A DNA stretch of 34,074 bases from a virus, in IMG/VR virus record IMGVR_UViG_3300010354_014451, positions 1 to 34,074 of that record; one strand, 5' to 3'. Positions 22,823 to 29,983 of this stretch are shown one piece after another. The first letter of the stretch is position 1. Each line of letters starts with the position of its first letter. The notes under the pieces were generated by a model that was given only the letters and a program-made list of their open reading frames with translations, did not search any database and was not told the DNA's origin. The translations under genes and the position numbers were made by a program.

Positions 22823-23059
22823 ATGCAGGCAATTATCTGGTCAAAATATCACTGCCCCTTTTGCGATCAAGCCAAAATGTTGTTAAAACAAAAAGGTATT
22901 ACATTTGAAGAAAGAAAAATTGGTGATGGTTGGACCAAAGAAGAACTATTAGATGAAATTCCTACAGCTAGAACAGTTCCTCAAATTATTTTGGATGGTA
23001 AACTAATTGGTGGATTTACTGAACTAAAAAGTTATCTAGCAGAGGCTGTAAATGGATAA
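22823..23059 (+). CDS. grx: Glutaredoxin
   Basis: 78 residues, a full glutaredoxin fold. Active-site CPFC at about residues 12-15 (SKYHCPFCDQAKMLL), the cis-Pro loop TVPQIILDGKLIGGFTEL with the GG-F-T/D glutathione-binding turn. It would reduce the NrdA C-terminal cysteines using glutathione, which matches its position 11 bases behind nrdB. SD AAGGAG. Overlaps the next gene by eight bases. Confidence 0.95.
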   Translation: MQAIIWSKYHCPFCDQAKMLLKQKGITFEERKIGDGWTKEELLDEIPTARTVPQIILDGKLIGGFTELKSYLAEAVNG

Positions 23060-23477
23060 AGAACTAACAATCACAGCCAGTGACGATCATATGGCATCAC
23101 AGATTTCGTCGCTAGAAACTACCGACATTTCTACCATAGATCTAAATAACTTAGATACTATTACTATAGACACGTCTAGCCTAACAGGCAACCACAGCAA
23201 TACCTTTTACTCTTATCAGTATAATAGCGGTAATTTTTCGTTCCCTCAGATAACAACAACTGGTCAAAGCTCTGGACTAAGTGTAAAAGGTGATGCAGAA
23301 TTTGACGGCGATGTTAAAATTCAAGGTCATTCAATACTTCATTTAATGAAAAAGATAGAAGATAGATTAGCAATTTTACAGGAACCTACTCCTGAAAAAC
23401 TAGAAAAATATGCAGCATTGAAAAAGGCATACGAACACTATAAAACTCTAGAAAGACTAATTGGTAATGACGACTAA
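23052..23477 (+). CDS. Hypothetical protein with beta N-terminus and coiled-coil C-terminus
   Basis: 141 residues. The first half is Ser/Thr/Asp-rich (ISTIDLNNLDTITIDTSSLT); then GLSVKGDAEFDGDVKIQGHS looks like a small beta-helix step as in phage tail or baseplate tips. The last 50 residues are helical and probably coiled coil (ILHLMKKIEDRLAILQEPTP, then EKYAALKKAYEHYKTLERL). It overlaps grx by eight bases. Likely virion-associated; family not recognised. Confidence 0.66.
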   Translation: MDKELTITASDDHMASQISSLETTDISTIDLNNLDTITIDTSSLTGNHSNTFYSYQYNSGNFSFPQITTTGQSSGLSVKGDAEFDGDVKIQGHSILHLMKKIEDRLAILQEPTPEKLEKYAALKKAYEHYKTLERLIGNDD

Positions 23478-23949
23478 TTCTGCTAAGGGAAGAACAAGTT
23501 TTGACGCTAATATTGGCGGTGATCTTATTTCTTTCTTTAACAAAAATGTCAGCCCTTATCCTACAGAAGTTGGAGCACCTGCTTTTGATCTAGTGCCAGT
23601 TACTAAACAAAAGGATATCATGATTAATGTTGCTCGTCTACATGCGCAACAAGAATATGATAGAATAATGGAAATGGTAAAAGTTTTGCAAAAGCAGGCA
23701 GCTAGCATTAAGAGAAGGTTAGAAATAACTGACGCTGTTCATGCTGCTAAATATCAGTTCCAAATATTCCATGGCAAAACATACTGGTTAGTTTTCGACT
23801 CTAAAGATAATTGCACACGTCTTTGTATGTTAGGGCCAGAGGATTGGTGCACCGGTCCTCCCTCTAATTATGAATATATTACAAGAGTAAAATGGTTAGG
23901 TGACTATAGTTGGATAGAAATAGACCAAGAAGGAAATTATGTTAATTAA
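23467..23949 (+). CDS. DUF2452-family protein
   Basis: 160 residues from the ATG at 23467; a TTG two codons earlier is less likely. The central helix (LHAQQEYDRIMEMVKVLQKQ, then AASIKRRLEITDAVHAAKYQF) followed by HGKTYWLVFDSKDNCTRLCM and GPEDWC matches the layout of DUF2452, a family of unknown function found in bacteria, some eukaryotes and phages. It overlaps its upstream neighbour by 11 bases and the next gene by 11. No catalytic residues known for the family. Confidence 0.7.
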   Translation: MTTNSAKGRTSFDANIGGDLISFFNKNVSPYPTEVGAPAFDLVPVTKQKDIMINVARLHAQQEYDRIMEMVKVLQKQAASIKRRLEITDAVHAAKYQFQIFHGKTYWLVFDSKDNCTRLCMLGPEDWCTGPPSNYEYITRVKWLGDYSWIEIDQEGNYVN

Positions 23950-24226
23950 TAAAGGTTTTAGTGCAGGTGACATCGTTAACTTAAAGTTAATCAATGGTGA
24001 TGAAATCATTGCACGATTTGAAAACGAAAATAGTGATGAGGTTACTGTAAGTAAACCTCTTGCAATCACGCTAGGAGGCGGAGGCGGGTTGGGAATGATT
24101 CCATGGATTTTTTTAAGTGAAAAAGAAGAATTTACTATCAAGAAAAATCATATTTTCGTAATATCACCTTGTAAAAAGGCAGCTGCTAAACAGTATTTAG
24201 AAGGAACAACAGGTATTGTTCTATAG
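23939..24226 (+). CDS. Small beta-barrel protein, Sm/Lsm-like pattern
   Basis: 95 residues. GDIVNLKLINGDEIIARFEN, then NSDEVTVSKPLAI and a Gly-rich turn, and a C-terminal strand and helix. The run V-x-L-x-L-x-x-G-D-E-I-x-A/G-x-F is like the first strands of Sm/Lsm-fold RNA-binding proteins, and similar small proteins recur in T4-like phages. The match is to one motif only, and the fold is a guess. It overlaps the DUF2452 gene by 11 bases and is followed by an AGGAGAT site for the peptidase gene. Confidence 0.6.
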   Translation: MLINKGFSAGDIVNLKLINGDEIIARFENENSDEVTVSKPLAITLGGGGGLGMIPWIFLSEKEEFTIKKNHIFVISPCKKAAAKQYLEGTTGIVL

Positions 24227-24234
24227 GAGATGAT

Positions 24235-25131
24235 ATGCCTTACATAAAAAGTGGGACTCCACAAAAGGATTTTAACTGGCCGGGTGTTATAGATGTTTAT
24301 AACAGCGGTAATGTTTTTATAAACGGAACACAAGTTGCATTGTATAATGCACCAAATAATGCTGAATCATTTGTTTTAGCATTAATAGCCAGTCCTACTT
24401 TCGCTAGAGAACAATCTGTATTTGAAATTGACGGTGAAGAAGATGAGGCCATTGTTGAAGCTAAACAAAGAGAACTTGTTAAGGCAGGAGTAATTACTCA
24501 ATACGAACTAGATAAAGGTAAACAAGCAGGAGCAAATGCCCTTAGCAGTTTTGCCGGAGCATCTACTTCAACTGCTGTAGGTCTAGCTACAACTACTACC
24601 GTTGCTGCCTCTGTTGTAGACGACACTCTTTTATATGATAGTCCAAACACCAAAATTAAATGGTATGTTAAGACTGTAACAAAGCAACCTGGAGTTATTT
24701 TTCCATATGATGTGGCAACATTGGCAGAACCAAATGGAACTACTGTAGATGCAGTTGTAAAAAATTTGAGCCTATTAGTTACAAACTGTTTAGATCCCAT
24801 TAAGAATAAATTTCCCGATGCATTTATTACCTGCTCTTTCCGTAAAAAAGGAGTAGGGGCTACTACTAGCCAACATCCGTTTGGGCTAGCTGCTGATATT
24901 CAATATAGTTCAGCATCTAAAGCTGACTATTTTACTCGGGCAAAATGGATAGCAGATAATTTGGATTATGATCAGTTCATTTTGGAATACAAAACTACGG
25001 GAACCGGTAAACCATGGCATCATATTAGTTTTGCAGGCGCCAGCAACCGAAAACTAGTATATACGTTTATGAATGATAAAAACTGCAAAGGGCCCGGAGT
25101 CCAAGGACTGTTTGATTTAAGCAACACATAA
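24235..25131 (+). CDS. M15 peptidase with baseplate-type N-terminus
   Basis: 298 residues. Residues about 1-60 have VIDVYNSGNVFINGTQVALY, which resembles PAAR-type or baseplate-tip sequences (VxxNGxxxA). A linker rich in Ala/Thr follows. The C-terminal part is a zinc M15 (D-Ala-D-Ala carboxypeptidase/endolysin) domain: TSQHPFGLAADIQ with His214 and Asp221 seven apart, and PWHHISF with His262-His263. It should cut peptide bonds in peptidoglycan. Because of the N-terminal part it is more likely a tail-tip enzyme for entry than a free endolysin, but either is possible. SD AGGAGAT. Confidence 0.82.
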   Translation: MPYIKSGTPQKDFNWPGVIDVYNSGNVFINGTQVALYNAPNNAESFVLALIASPTFAREQSVFEIDGEEDEAIVEAKQRELVKAGVITQYELDKGKQAGANALSSFAGASTSTAVGLATTTTVAASVVDDTLLYDSPNTKIKWYVKTVTKQPGVIFPYDVATLAEPNGTTVDAVVKNLSLLVTNCLDPIKNKFPDAFITCSFRKKGVGATTSQHPFGLAADIQYSSASKADYFTRAKWIADNLDYDQFILEYKTTGTGKPWHHISFAGASNRKLVYTFMNDKNCKGPGVQGLFDLSNT

Positions 25132-25139
25132 AATCCTGA

Positions 25140-25168
25140 TTGACAATAGGGTTATTTTATCATATAAT
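25140..25168 (+). promoter_or_regulatory. Consensus sigma70 promoter
   Basis: TTGACA (25140-25145), exactly 17 bases, TATAAT (25163-25168). It is a perfect consensus with ideal spacing in the only non-coding gap of this part, just after the M15 gene. It drives the 49-residue gene at 25201 with a leader of about 25 bases and a GGAG site. Confidence 0.92.
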
Positions 25169-25200
25169 AATGATACTAAGAAACTTTTTTGGAGATCAAA

Positions 25201-25350
25201 ATGTATAAGTATGCAATTTGGATTAGGATTAATGCTCTGCAGACTGCCAATACTTTTGTTTATGCCAATAATGACTACGAAGCTAAAATGCTTGCTGAAG
25301 CTCAATATGGTGTAGGTAATGTTCTTAACTATACTAGGGTTTCCGAATAA
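25201..25350 (+). CDS. Small conserved-type protein, 49 residues
   Basis: A complete frame beginning MYKYAIWIRINALQTANTFV and ending QYGVGNVLNYTRVSE. It has GGAG seven bases upstream and a perfect sigma70 promoter before it, which strongly supports it. The sequence YANNDYEAKMLAEAQYG fits a beta-alpha-beta mini-fold frequent in marine phage genomes; the function is unknown. The next gene begins one base after its stop. Early expression by host polymerase is likely. Confidence 0.75.
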   Translation: MYKYAIWIRINALQTANTFVYANNDYEAKMLAEAQYGVGNVLNYTRVSE

Positions 25351-25351
25351 C

Positions 25352-25744
25352 ATGACTATGCATCTAGAAGGCCCTTGGCTTACTACCACAGGTAAACGCA
25401 AGGGCAAGCAGAAATGGCGTTCTGCTGAACACAAACGTCAAGCCGAACAACTTGATCAAGAGTGGAAGGCTATTTTGAAAAAGCACGAACTTGAGAAAGA
25501 AGAGCGTAAACGTAGACGTGCTCTTACGGCAGAAGTTTTTAAGCCTATTAATAGACCCTTTGTTCGAGACACGCCAAAAATTCCTAGTCTAAACGGCGGT
25601 GTGGATTCTGCCCCTGCACTTAAAAATCCACAGAAAGTCTATACCGGTGACAAAATTATTGGTATTGGAACCATGCATAAGAGTAATGCTGTTCCAATTT
25701 TTTCAGATACTCAGGCCAAAGAAATTAGCAGTATGCGTAGATAA
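25352..25744 (+). CDS. Basic helical protein, 130 residues
   Basis: Start set at the ATG at 25352, one base after the stop of the 49-residue gene; an upstream frame extension to 25319 would overlap that gene. The protein begins MTMHLEGPWLTTTGKRKGKQ, then a long charged helix (EWKAILKKHELEKEERKRRR), then a Pro/Asn-rich tail (TPKIPSLNGGVDSAPALKNP). It probably binds nucleic acid or a host factor through its Lys/Arg helix, but no family is recognised. Shares the sigma70 promoter at 25140. Confidence 0.7.
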   Translation: MTMHLEGPWLTTTGKRKGKQKWRSAEHKRQAEQLDQEWKAILKKHELEKEERKRRRALTAEVFKPINRPFVRDTPKIPSLNGGVDSAPALKNPQKVYTGDKIIGIGTMHKSNAVPIFSDTQAKEISSMRR

Positions 25745-25761
25745 TTTGGCCAAAATAGGCT

Positions 25762-25769
25762 AATAAATA
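25762..25769 (+). promoter_or_regulatory. T4-type late promoter (AATAAATA), leaderless
   Basis: TAATAAATATCTC then ATG at 25774. The predicted +1 falls on the start codon. No SD. Confidence 0.58.
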
Positions 25770-25773
25770 TCTC

Positions 25774-26841
25774 ATGACCAAAAATTCTGAGGTATTGCTA
25801 GCCTATTTGGCTTTAATTACTGGCCTTGCTATTTCAGGCGTGGCTGTCTACTATAGTGTTGTTGGATTAACAGCGATTTTTGCTGCCGCGGCTATACCCA
25901 TTATAATTATGGGTGTTACGTTAGAACTAGGCAAATTAGTTGCCACTGTTTGGCTCAAACAGAATTGGCACATAGCACCTAATACAATAAGAATTTATCT
26001 TATTTGTGCTATCGTGCTTTTGATGGCAATAACTAGCATGGGCATTTTTGGATTCCTCAGTAAAGCCCATAGCGATCAAAGTTTAGTCAGTGGAGATGTA
26101 TTATCTAAGTTAGCAATTTATGAAGAACAAATTAAAACTGCCAAGGAAAATATTCAAGAGAAACGCAAAGAACTTAAACAAATGGACGAGGCAGTGGACC
26201 AAGTTATGGCACGATCGCAGGACGAAAAAGGTGCTGATAAATCCATTGCTCTACGTAAGAGTCAGCAAAGGGATCGCGCTCGTATTTCCAAGGAAATTGA
26301 AGCCGAACAGGCACGACTTAGTGAACTTAGTAACCAAGCCTTACCTTTACGAGAAAAAGTTAAAGAGGTTGAGGCAGAAGTAGGGCCATTAAAATATATT
26401 GCGGCCTTTGTCTATGGTGAAACTGATCAAACAGTTTTAGAAAAATCTGTTACATGGGTTATAATTTTATTGATAATAGTGTTTGACCCTCTTGCTATTA
26501 TTTTATTGTTAGCAAGTCAAATAAGTTTTCAAAATTTAAGAAAACAATCACCACTGTATAGTGAACTACAACCTATTATTGAAGAACCTAAAAAAACAGA
26601 AGAACATGTAGTTGAAACCAAAATTCAGGAGCAACCTGAAGAACCTGTGGTAAGTAATGCTGAGGCTGTTGACCCTTGGTCAAACAATGATCCTCACATA
26701 AAAATAAGTCCAAAAGAACATAAAGGGGGAAGTGTGTTGATTGACTACTATGCTAAGATGATTAAAAGTAATCAATTGACTATCAATCAAATTCCTACCG
26801 CATTGTATACGCAGGTTAAAAACAAACTACATGAAAAATAA
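25774..26841 (+). CDS. Membrane protein with long periplasmic or cytoplasmic coiled coil
   Basis: 355 residues. Hydrophobic spans at about 8-28 (LAYLALITGLAISGVAVYYS), 32-50, 72-92 (YLICAIVLLMAITSMGIFGF) and 225-248 (WVIILLIIVFDPLAIILLLA). Between them, residues about 108-195 form a charged coiled coil (KENIQEKRKELKQMDEAVDQ, ARISKEIEAEQARLSELSNQ). The C-terminal 100 residues are acidic and then end in a helical DYYAKMIKSNQLTINQIPTA module. The topology, four spans flanking a coiled-coil loop, suggests an envelope sensor or a lysis-control or superinfection-exclusion factor. No family is recognised. Leaderless late promoter. Confidence 0.75.
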   Translation: MTKNSEVLLAYLALITGLAISGVAVYYSVVGLTAIFAAAAIPIIIMGVTLELGKLVATVWLKQNWHIAPNTIRIYLICAIVLLMAITSMGIFGFLSKAHSDQSLVSGDVLSKLAIYEEQIKTAKENIQEKRKELKQMDEAVDQVMARSQDEKGADKSIALRKSQQRDRARISKEIEAEQARLSELSNQALPLREKVKEVEAEVGPLKYIAAFVYGETDQTVLEKSVTWVIILLIIVFDPLAIILLLASQISFQNLRKQSPLYSELQPIIEEPKKTEEHVVETKIQEQPEEPVVSNAEAVDPWSNNDPHIKISPKEHKGGSVLIDYYAKMIKSNQLTINQIPTALYTQVKNKLHEK

Positions 26842-27235
26842 AATAACTCTAATAACGCCTCCTGACTTCTTTGAAAATTCTTCATTTAGCCTTTTACTAC
26901 TAGATATTACAGATGCCGATCAAATAACTGTAACAAATTGGTTAAGTAAAAGCGATCAAGAAAAAGATCTTAATCTTTACTTCTATAGTCAAAACAAAGA
27001 TGCTAAATGGATGTTGTCTGCATTTAATAAAGCAGATTTAGTGTTTGTTGATTTAGATAATCTTTCACCTGATATTGTTTTATTAGCAGGTTATCTATTG
27101 TCTAATCCAAAAGTTTTCTTTCAAAGTCGTAAAGAAGAAAATGTTGAAGCAGTAAAGTTTATTAATACTAATCAAGTTCCTGATGTAAGATATTTTTTGG
27201 ACGAAGTTCTATTAGCAAAATTTCTTGATAAATAA
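26831..27235 (+). CDS. Hypothetical alpha/beta protein, 134 residues
   Basis: Not recognised. Rossmann-like alternation of strands and helices (NKITLITPPDF, FSLLLLDITDADQIT, KADLVFVDLDNLSPDIVLLA) with no catalytic motif seen. It overlaps the membrane protein gene by 11 bases and lies before rpsU. The strand-loop pattern may suggest nucleotide or sugar binding, but this is open. Confidence 0.68.
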   Translation: MKNKITLITPPDFFENSSFSLLLLDITDADQITVTNWLSKSDQEKDLNLYFYSQNKDAKWMLSAFNKADLVFVDLDNLSPDIVLLAGYLLSNPKVFFQSRKEENVEAVKFINTNQVPDVRYFLDEVLLAKFLDK

Positions 27236-27246
27236 TTTTTTTGGTT

Positions 27247-27480
27247 ATGAGTAAAACAAAAATTCTAAACGGTAACAAAGTGATATGCGGTGAAATGCCA
27301 ATTAATACCGCTTTGAAAAAATTCAAACAAAAGGTCGACGACTCTGGTATTTTGGAAGATCTAAGAAATCGAATGTTCTTTGAAAAACCAACGACGGAAA
27401 GAAAACGCAAAAAAGGTGCTGCTAGAGCACGATGGCTTAAAAAACTAAAAAGCCAAGAGCTGCCTAAGAAAATGTATTGA
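27247..27480 (+). CDS. rpsU: Ribosomal protein bS21
   Basis: 77 residues from the ATG at 27247. The core (PINTALKKFKQKVDDSGILE, DLRNRMFFEKPTTERKRKKG, then AARARWLKKLK) matches bacterial bS21, including the EKPTTERKRKK motif. In bacteria bS21 sits on the 30S platform near the 16S 3' end and helps mRNA initiation. Phage copies are known in pelagiphage-type and other environmental phages and may replace host S21. It is complete and basic, so probably functional. No clear ribosome site; AT-rich upstream. Its stop overlaps the -35 box of the next promoter. Confidence 0.93.
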   Translation: MSKTKILNGNKVICGEMPINTALKKFKQKVDDSGILEDLRNRMFFEKPTTERKRKKGAARARWLKKLKSQELPKKMY

Positions 27481-27505
27481 CAGCAGCCTATTTTCATGCT
27501 ATTAT
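27477..27505 (+). promoter_or_regulatory. Sigma70-type promoter, leaderless
   Basis: TTGACA (27477-27482) overlaps the rpsU stop codon; 17 bases on is TATTAT (27500-27505). The ATG at 27512 is seven bases after the -10 box, so +1 is at the start codon. There is no ribosome site. Confidence 0.78.
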
Positions 27506-27511
27506 ACTAGC

Positions 27512-27763
27512 ATGAAAAAGAAACTTAAAATTACCTATATGCCAGGTGCCTTTGATAATTTTGAAGGCACACAAGAAGAACTGGATGCGCTCATTAAAGA
27601 ATTTGAGCGTAGTGTTGAATCTGGTGATCTTGAAAAAATTAGTGAACCTGTTGATCTGGACAAAATGAAACAAGAAGATCCAGAACTGGCTAACATGCTA
27701 CAAGAAATGTTTGAAAAGCTAGAACAAGGCAATAACGAAGATCGTAATCGAAAATTAAACTAA
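27512..27763 (+). CDS. Small acidic protein, 83 residues
   Basis: Not recognised. A basic start (MKKKLKITYMPGAFDNFEGT) followed by an acidic, helical remainder (QEELDALIKEFERSVESGDL). It is expressed from a leaderless sigma70 promoter directly behind rpsU and overlaps the exonuclease gene by one base. Possibly an early host-modifying protein; no evidence beyond context. Confidence 0.72.
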   Translation: MKKKLKITYMPGAFDNFEGTQEELDALIKEFERSVESGDLEKISEPVDLDKMKQEDPELANMLQEMFEKLEQGNNEDRNRKLN

Positions 27764-28290
27764 TGGCTAAACATCTAATGGTTGATATGGAAACAATGGC
27801 AGTTTCTCCAAAGGCCGTTGTTTTAAGTCTAGGTGCTGTGCATTTTGATCCAATGGGATCTGGCTATAGCGATTCAATCTACTTTAAAATTAATCTAGAT
27901 GATCAAGATGCGCTAGGAAGAGAAATTGATCCTAACACCTTAGATTGGTGGAGTAAACAAGATCCAAAAGTTATGGAAGAGGCTTTCAGTGAATTGGATA
28001 GAATTCCTCTTGCTGAAGCTATTGATCGCTTTCATAAGTTTGCTTGGGGTTGTGATGCATTTTGGAGCCATGGTGCTACTTTTGATCTTGTAATAATTGA
28101 AGATATATATCGACAATTAAATAAGGCATTGCCCTGGAATTATTGGCAACTTAGGGACACTAGGACTCTATTTGATCTTGGTTATGATCCTAAAATGCCT
28201 ACAGGCAACAAGCACGATGCTCTACAAGATGCAATTAGACAATCTGTAGGAGTGCAAAATATCTTTAGGCTTTTAGATGAAAACAGGTAA
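27763..28290 (+). CDS. dexA: DEDD-type 3'-5' exonuclease, DexA-like
   Basis: 175 residues. The first motif MVDMETMAV (Asp-x-Glu), a central Asp in SHGATFDLVIIEDIY, and HDALQDAIRQ (His and Asp of the DEDDh motif) define an RNase H-fold exonuclease of the phage DexA / Rv2179c-like group. The segment NTLDWWSKQDPKVMEEAF is typical of that group. T4 DexA is a 3'-5' DNA exonuclease. The start overlaps the preceding stop (TAATG) and the end overlaps the next gene by 14 bases. RNA or DNA preference is not decided here. Confidence 0.85.
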   Translation: MAKHLMVDMETMAVSPKAVVLSLGAVHFDPMGSGYSDSIYFKINLDDQDALGREIDPNTLDWWSKQDPKVMEEAFSELDRIPLAEAIDRFHKFAWGCDAFWSHGATFDLVIIEDIYRQLNKALPWNYWQLRDTRTLFDLGYDPKMPTGNKHDALQDAIRQSVGVQNIFRLLDENR

Positions 28291-28543
28291 ATTAGACAGA
28301 CGGCATAATGGCTATGGTGATTTTAAATATTATGTGAGATTTTTTGCAACTAAGGAAACTCAAAAATTCTGTGATGTAAGAAATTGGTGCTGGGAACAAT
28401 GGGGACCCAGTTCAGAATTGGATAGCCGTTGTTCTTTGGAAACGCCAAATCCTGCATGGGCATGGGTAAAAGACAATTATAATACAAAAATATATCTAGC
28501 TTCAGATAAAGAATTTCAATGGTTTATTTTGAAATGGAAATGA
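28277..28543 (+). CDS. Hypothetical aromatic-rich protein, 88 residues
   Basis: Not recognised. Contains many Trp and Tyr (CDVRNWCWEQWGPSSELD, NPAWAWVKDNYNTKIYLAS, EFQWFILKWK), predicted as a small mixed beta fold. It overlaps the exonuclease gene by 14 bases and ends one base before the metallophosphoesterase start. Likely co-translated with nucleic-acid enzymes, but no role can be named. Confidence 0.66.
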   Translation: MKTGKLDRRHNGYGDFKYYVRFFATKETQKFCDVRNWCWEQWGPSSELDSRCSLETPNPAWAWVKDNYNTKIYLASDKEFQWFILKWK

Positions 28544-28544
28544 A

Positions 28545-29399
28545 ATGAGAATACAGTTAGTCAGCGATCTACATTTAGAATTTTCAGATGTTAATATTCA
28601 AAATCAAAATTCAGCTGATGTTCTAATTCTAGGTGGCGACATTATGGTGGCGCAAGATATGCACGACCATCCAGAACCTGCTAATGCCATAGAACGATCA
28701 ATGATTGCTCATAGTCAAGGTCTGGGACGTAGGCAAGAAAGTGCTCAGCGGTTTCGTGACTTCTTGAAGCGTTGCAGTTTCCAGTTTCCCCATGTAATCT
28801 ATATCGCTGGCAACCATGAGTTCTATCATGGAAAGTATCCTGACGCTATAGATTATCTCAAAGAAGAATGCAATAAATTTCCTAATGTCTATTTCTTAGA
28901 AATGGAAACTAAAACCATCAACGACGTTACGTTTATTGGTTCTACCCTTTGGACAGATATGAACAAAGGTAATCCTCTTACGCTTCATACTGCTGGAGAG
29001 GTTATGAATGACTATAAAGTTGTTAGAAACAGTCAAAAAGGTTATACTAAACTACGTCCTGCGCATACAATGGAAAGGCACAGGAAAAGTCTTAACTATA
29101 TTAGATCAGTTGTAGAATCAGATACGACCAAGAAGTATGTAGTAGTAGGACATCATGCACCTAGCACATTAAGTGTAAAGCCAAAATATAAAAGCGACAC
29201 TACTTTGAATGGCGCCTACACTAGTGATCTTTCAGAATTTATTCTAGATCACCCGTCGATCAAACTTTGGACACACGGGCATACTCATGATTGTTTTGAT
29301 TACAGGATAGGTTCTACTAGAATAGTATGTAATCCTAGAGGTTACGAAGGATATGAGCCTGACAGTGGATGGGATCCTAATCTAATTTTAGAAGTATGA
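28545..29399 (+). CDS. Calcineurin-like metallophosphoesterase
   Basis: 284 residues with all five metallophosphoesterase blocks in order: LVSDLHLEF (D-x-H), ILGGDIM (GD), YIAGNHEFYHG (GNHE), VVVGHHAPS (GH), and WTHGHTHDCFDY (GHxH). The metal-binding residues are complete, so it is likely active as a phosphodiesterase or phosphatase on nucleotides, RNA ends or DNA. Substrate not deducible. It overlaps the next gene by four bases (ATGA). Confidence 0.93.
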   Translation: MRIQLVSDLHLEFSDVNIQNQNSADVLILGGDIMVAQDMHDHPEPANAIERSMIAHSQGLGRRQESAQRFRDFLKRCSFQFPHVIYIAGNHEFYHGKYPDAIDYLKEECNKFPNVYFLEMETKTINDVTFIGSTLWTDMNKGNPLTLHTAGEVMNDYKVVRNSQKGYTKLRPAHTMERHRKSLNYIRSVVESDTTKKYVVVGHHAPSTLSVKPKYKSDTTLNGAYTSDLSEFILDHPSIKLWTHGHTHDCFDYRIGSTRIVCNPRGYEGYEPDSGWDPNLILEV

Positions 29400-29605
29400 T
29401 TGCAATACGCCTATTTGATATAAAACCAGATGAAGCTTTAGAAATCGTTAGAGAATTACGATCTAAAGGTTATAAGCAGGCTGTTGACTTTGATTTTGCC
29501 CACTTTCAAGGTAAAATATCATTAGAAGGGCAAGAACGTAGATACACTAACTTTATGTTCTACAATGAAAAACTGGCAACTTATTTTGCATTGAGATACA
29601 AATGA
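29396..29605 (+). CDS. Hypothetical protein, 69 residues
   Basis: Not recognised. Beta-alpha-beta pattern (IAIRLFDIKPDEALEIVREL, then KQAVDFDFAHFQGKISLEG), basic C-terminus. Overlaps both neighbours by four bases, a typical translationally coupled cluster member. Role unknown. Confidence 0.65.
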   Translation: MIAIRLFDIKPDEALEIVRELRSKGYKQAVDFDFAHFQGKISLEGQERRYTNFMFYNEKLATYFALRYK

Positions 29606-29877
29606 GACCTAGAAATGAAGAAACATATGAAGATTGGTGCGAACGAGCTAGAAAGCATGAACTTGCTGTAGCTCATAAAAAAATCGCACAAGGGCAAGAT
29701 ATCAATGGGGTCATGGAAGAAATGACCAGACGTTTATTATCAAAAATATCACATCCAGTATACGAAGTTATTAGAGAATCATTTACTAATGAATATGATA
29801 ATGAAAAATCAAAGGCTGAATACAATAGTCACTACCGTGATAAAAGAGGCCCAGTAGCAGATCATATCGTAGAATAA
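29602..29877 (+). CDS. Hypothetical helical protein, 91 residues
   Basis: Helical, charged N-terminal part (ETYEDWCERARKHELAVAHK) and a C-terminal segment with SKISHPVYEVIRESFTNEY and GPVADHIVE, a pattern seen on marine phage hypothetical proteins. The MTRRLLSKISHP stretch faintly recalls the helical end of glutamyl-tRNA reductase, but the protein lacks its catalytic part. It is the last gene before the dnaK late promoter. Function unknown. Confidence 0.65.
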   Translation: MRPRNEETYEDWCERARKHELAVAHKKIAQGQDINGVMEEMTRRLLSKISHPVYEVIRESFTNEYDNEKSKAEYNSHYRDKRGPVADHIVE

Positions 29878-29897
29878 TTAAAGCTCAATAGAATTTG

Positions 29898-29905
29898 TAT
29901 AAATA
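29898..29905 (+). promoter_or_regulatory. T4-type late promoter (TATAAATA) for dnaK
   Basis: A perfect TATAAATA 78 bases before the dnaK ATG, in a 106-base non-coding gap. It implies a leader of about 70 bases, longer than others in this window. Confidence 0.65.
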
Positions 29906-29972
29906 AGTTTGTGATATACCTTATTGGATATCATAAAAGAGCAAAAGCTCAAAAATACTCACTTAATAAAGG
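29902..29972 (+). promoter_or_regulatory. Possible alternative RNA structure in dnaK leader
   Basis: CCTTATT at 29919-29925 can pair with AATAAAGG at 29965-29972 (one bulged A), which would cover the start of the dnaK ribosome site. Its CTTATT part can instead pair with AATAAG at 29902-29907. The two pairings exclude each other. Pairs are short and AU-rich, so this is only a candidate switch or thermometer. Confidence 0.3.
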
Positions 29973-29983
29973 AGAAAAAGATT

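Noticed and set aside
29602-29877. Possible piece of glutamyl-tRNA reductase (heme synthesis)
   Set aside because: The MTRRLLSKISHP match is a dozen residues. The catalytic and NADPH domains are missing, so a link to heme supply cannot be supported.
29924-29983. N-terminal extension of DnaK starting at a TTG
   Set aside because: The ATG at 29984 has a GGAG site and gives the standard DnaK N-terminus; the extension reads through the leader.
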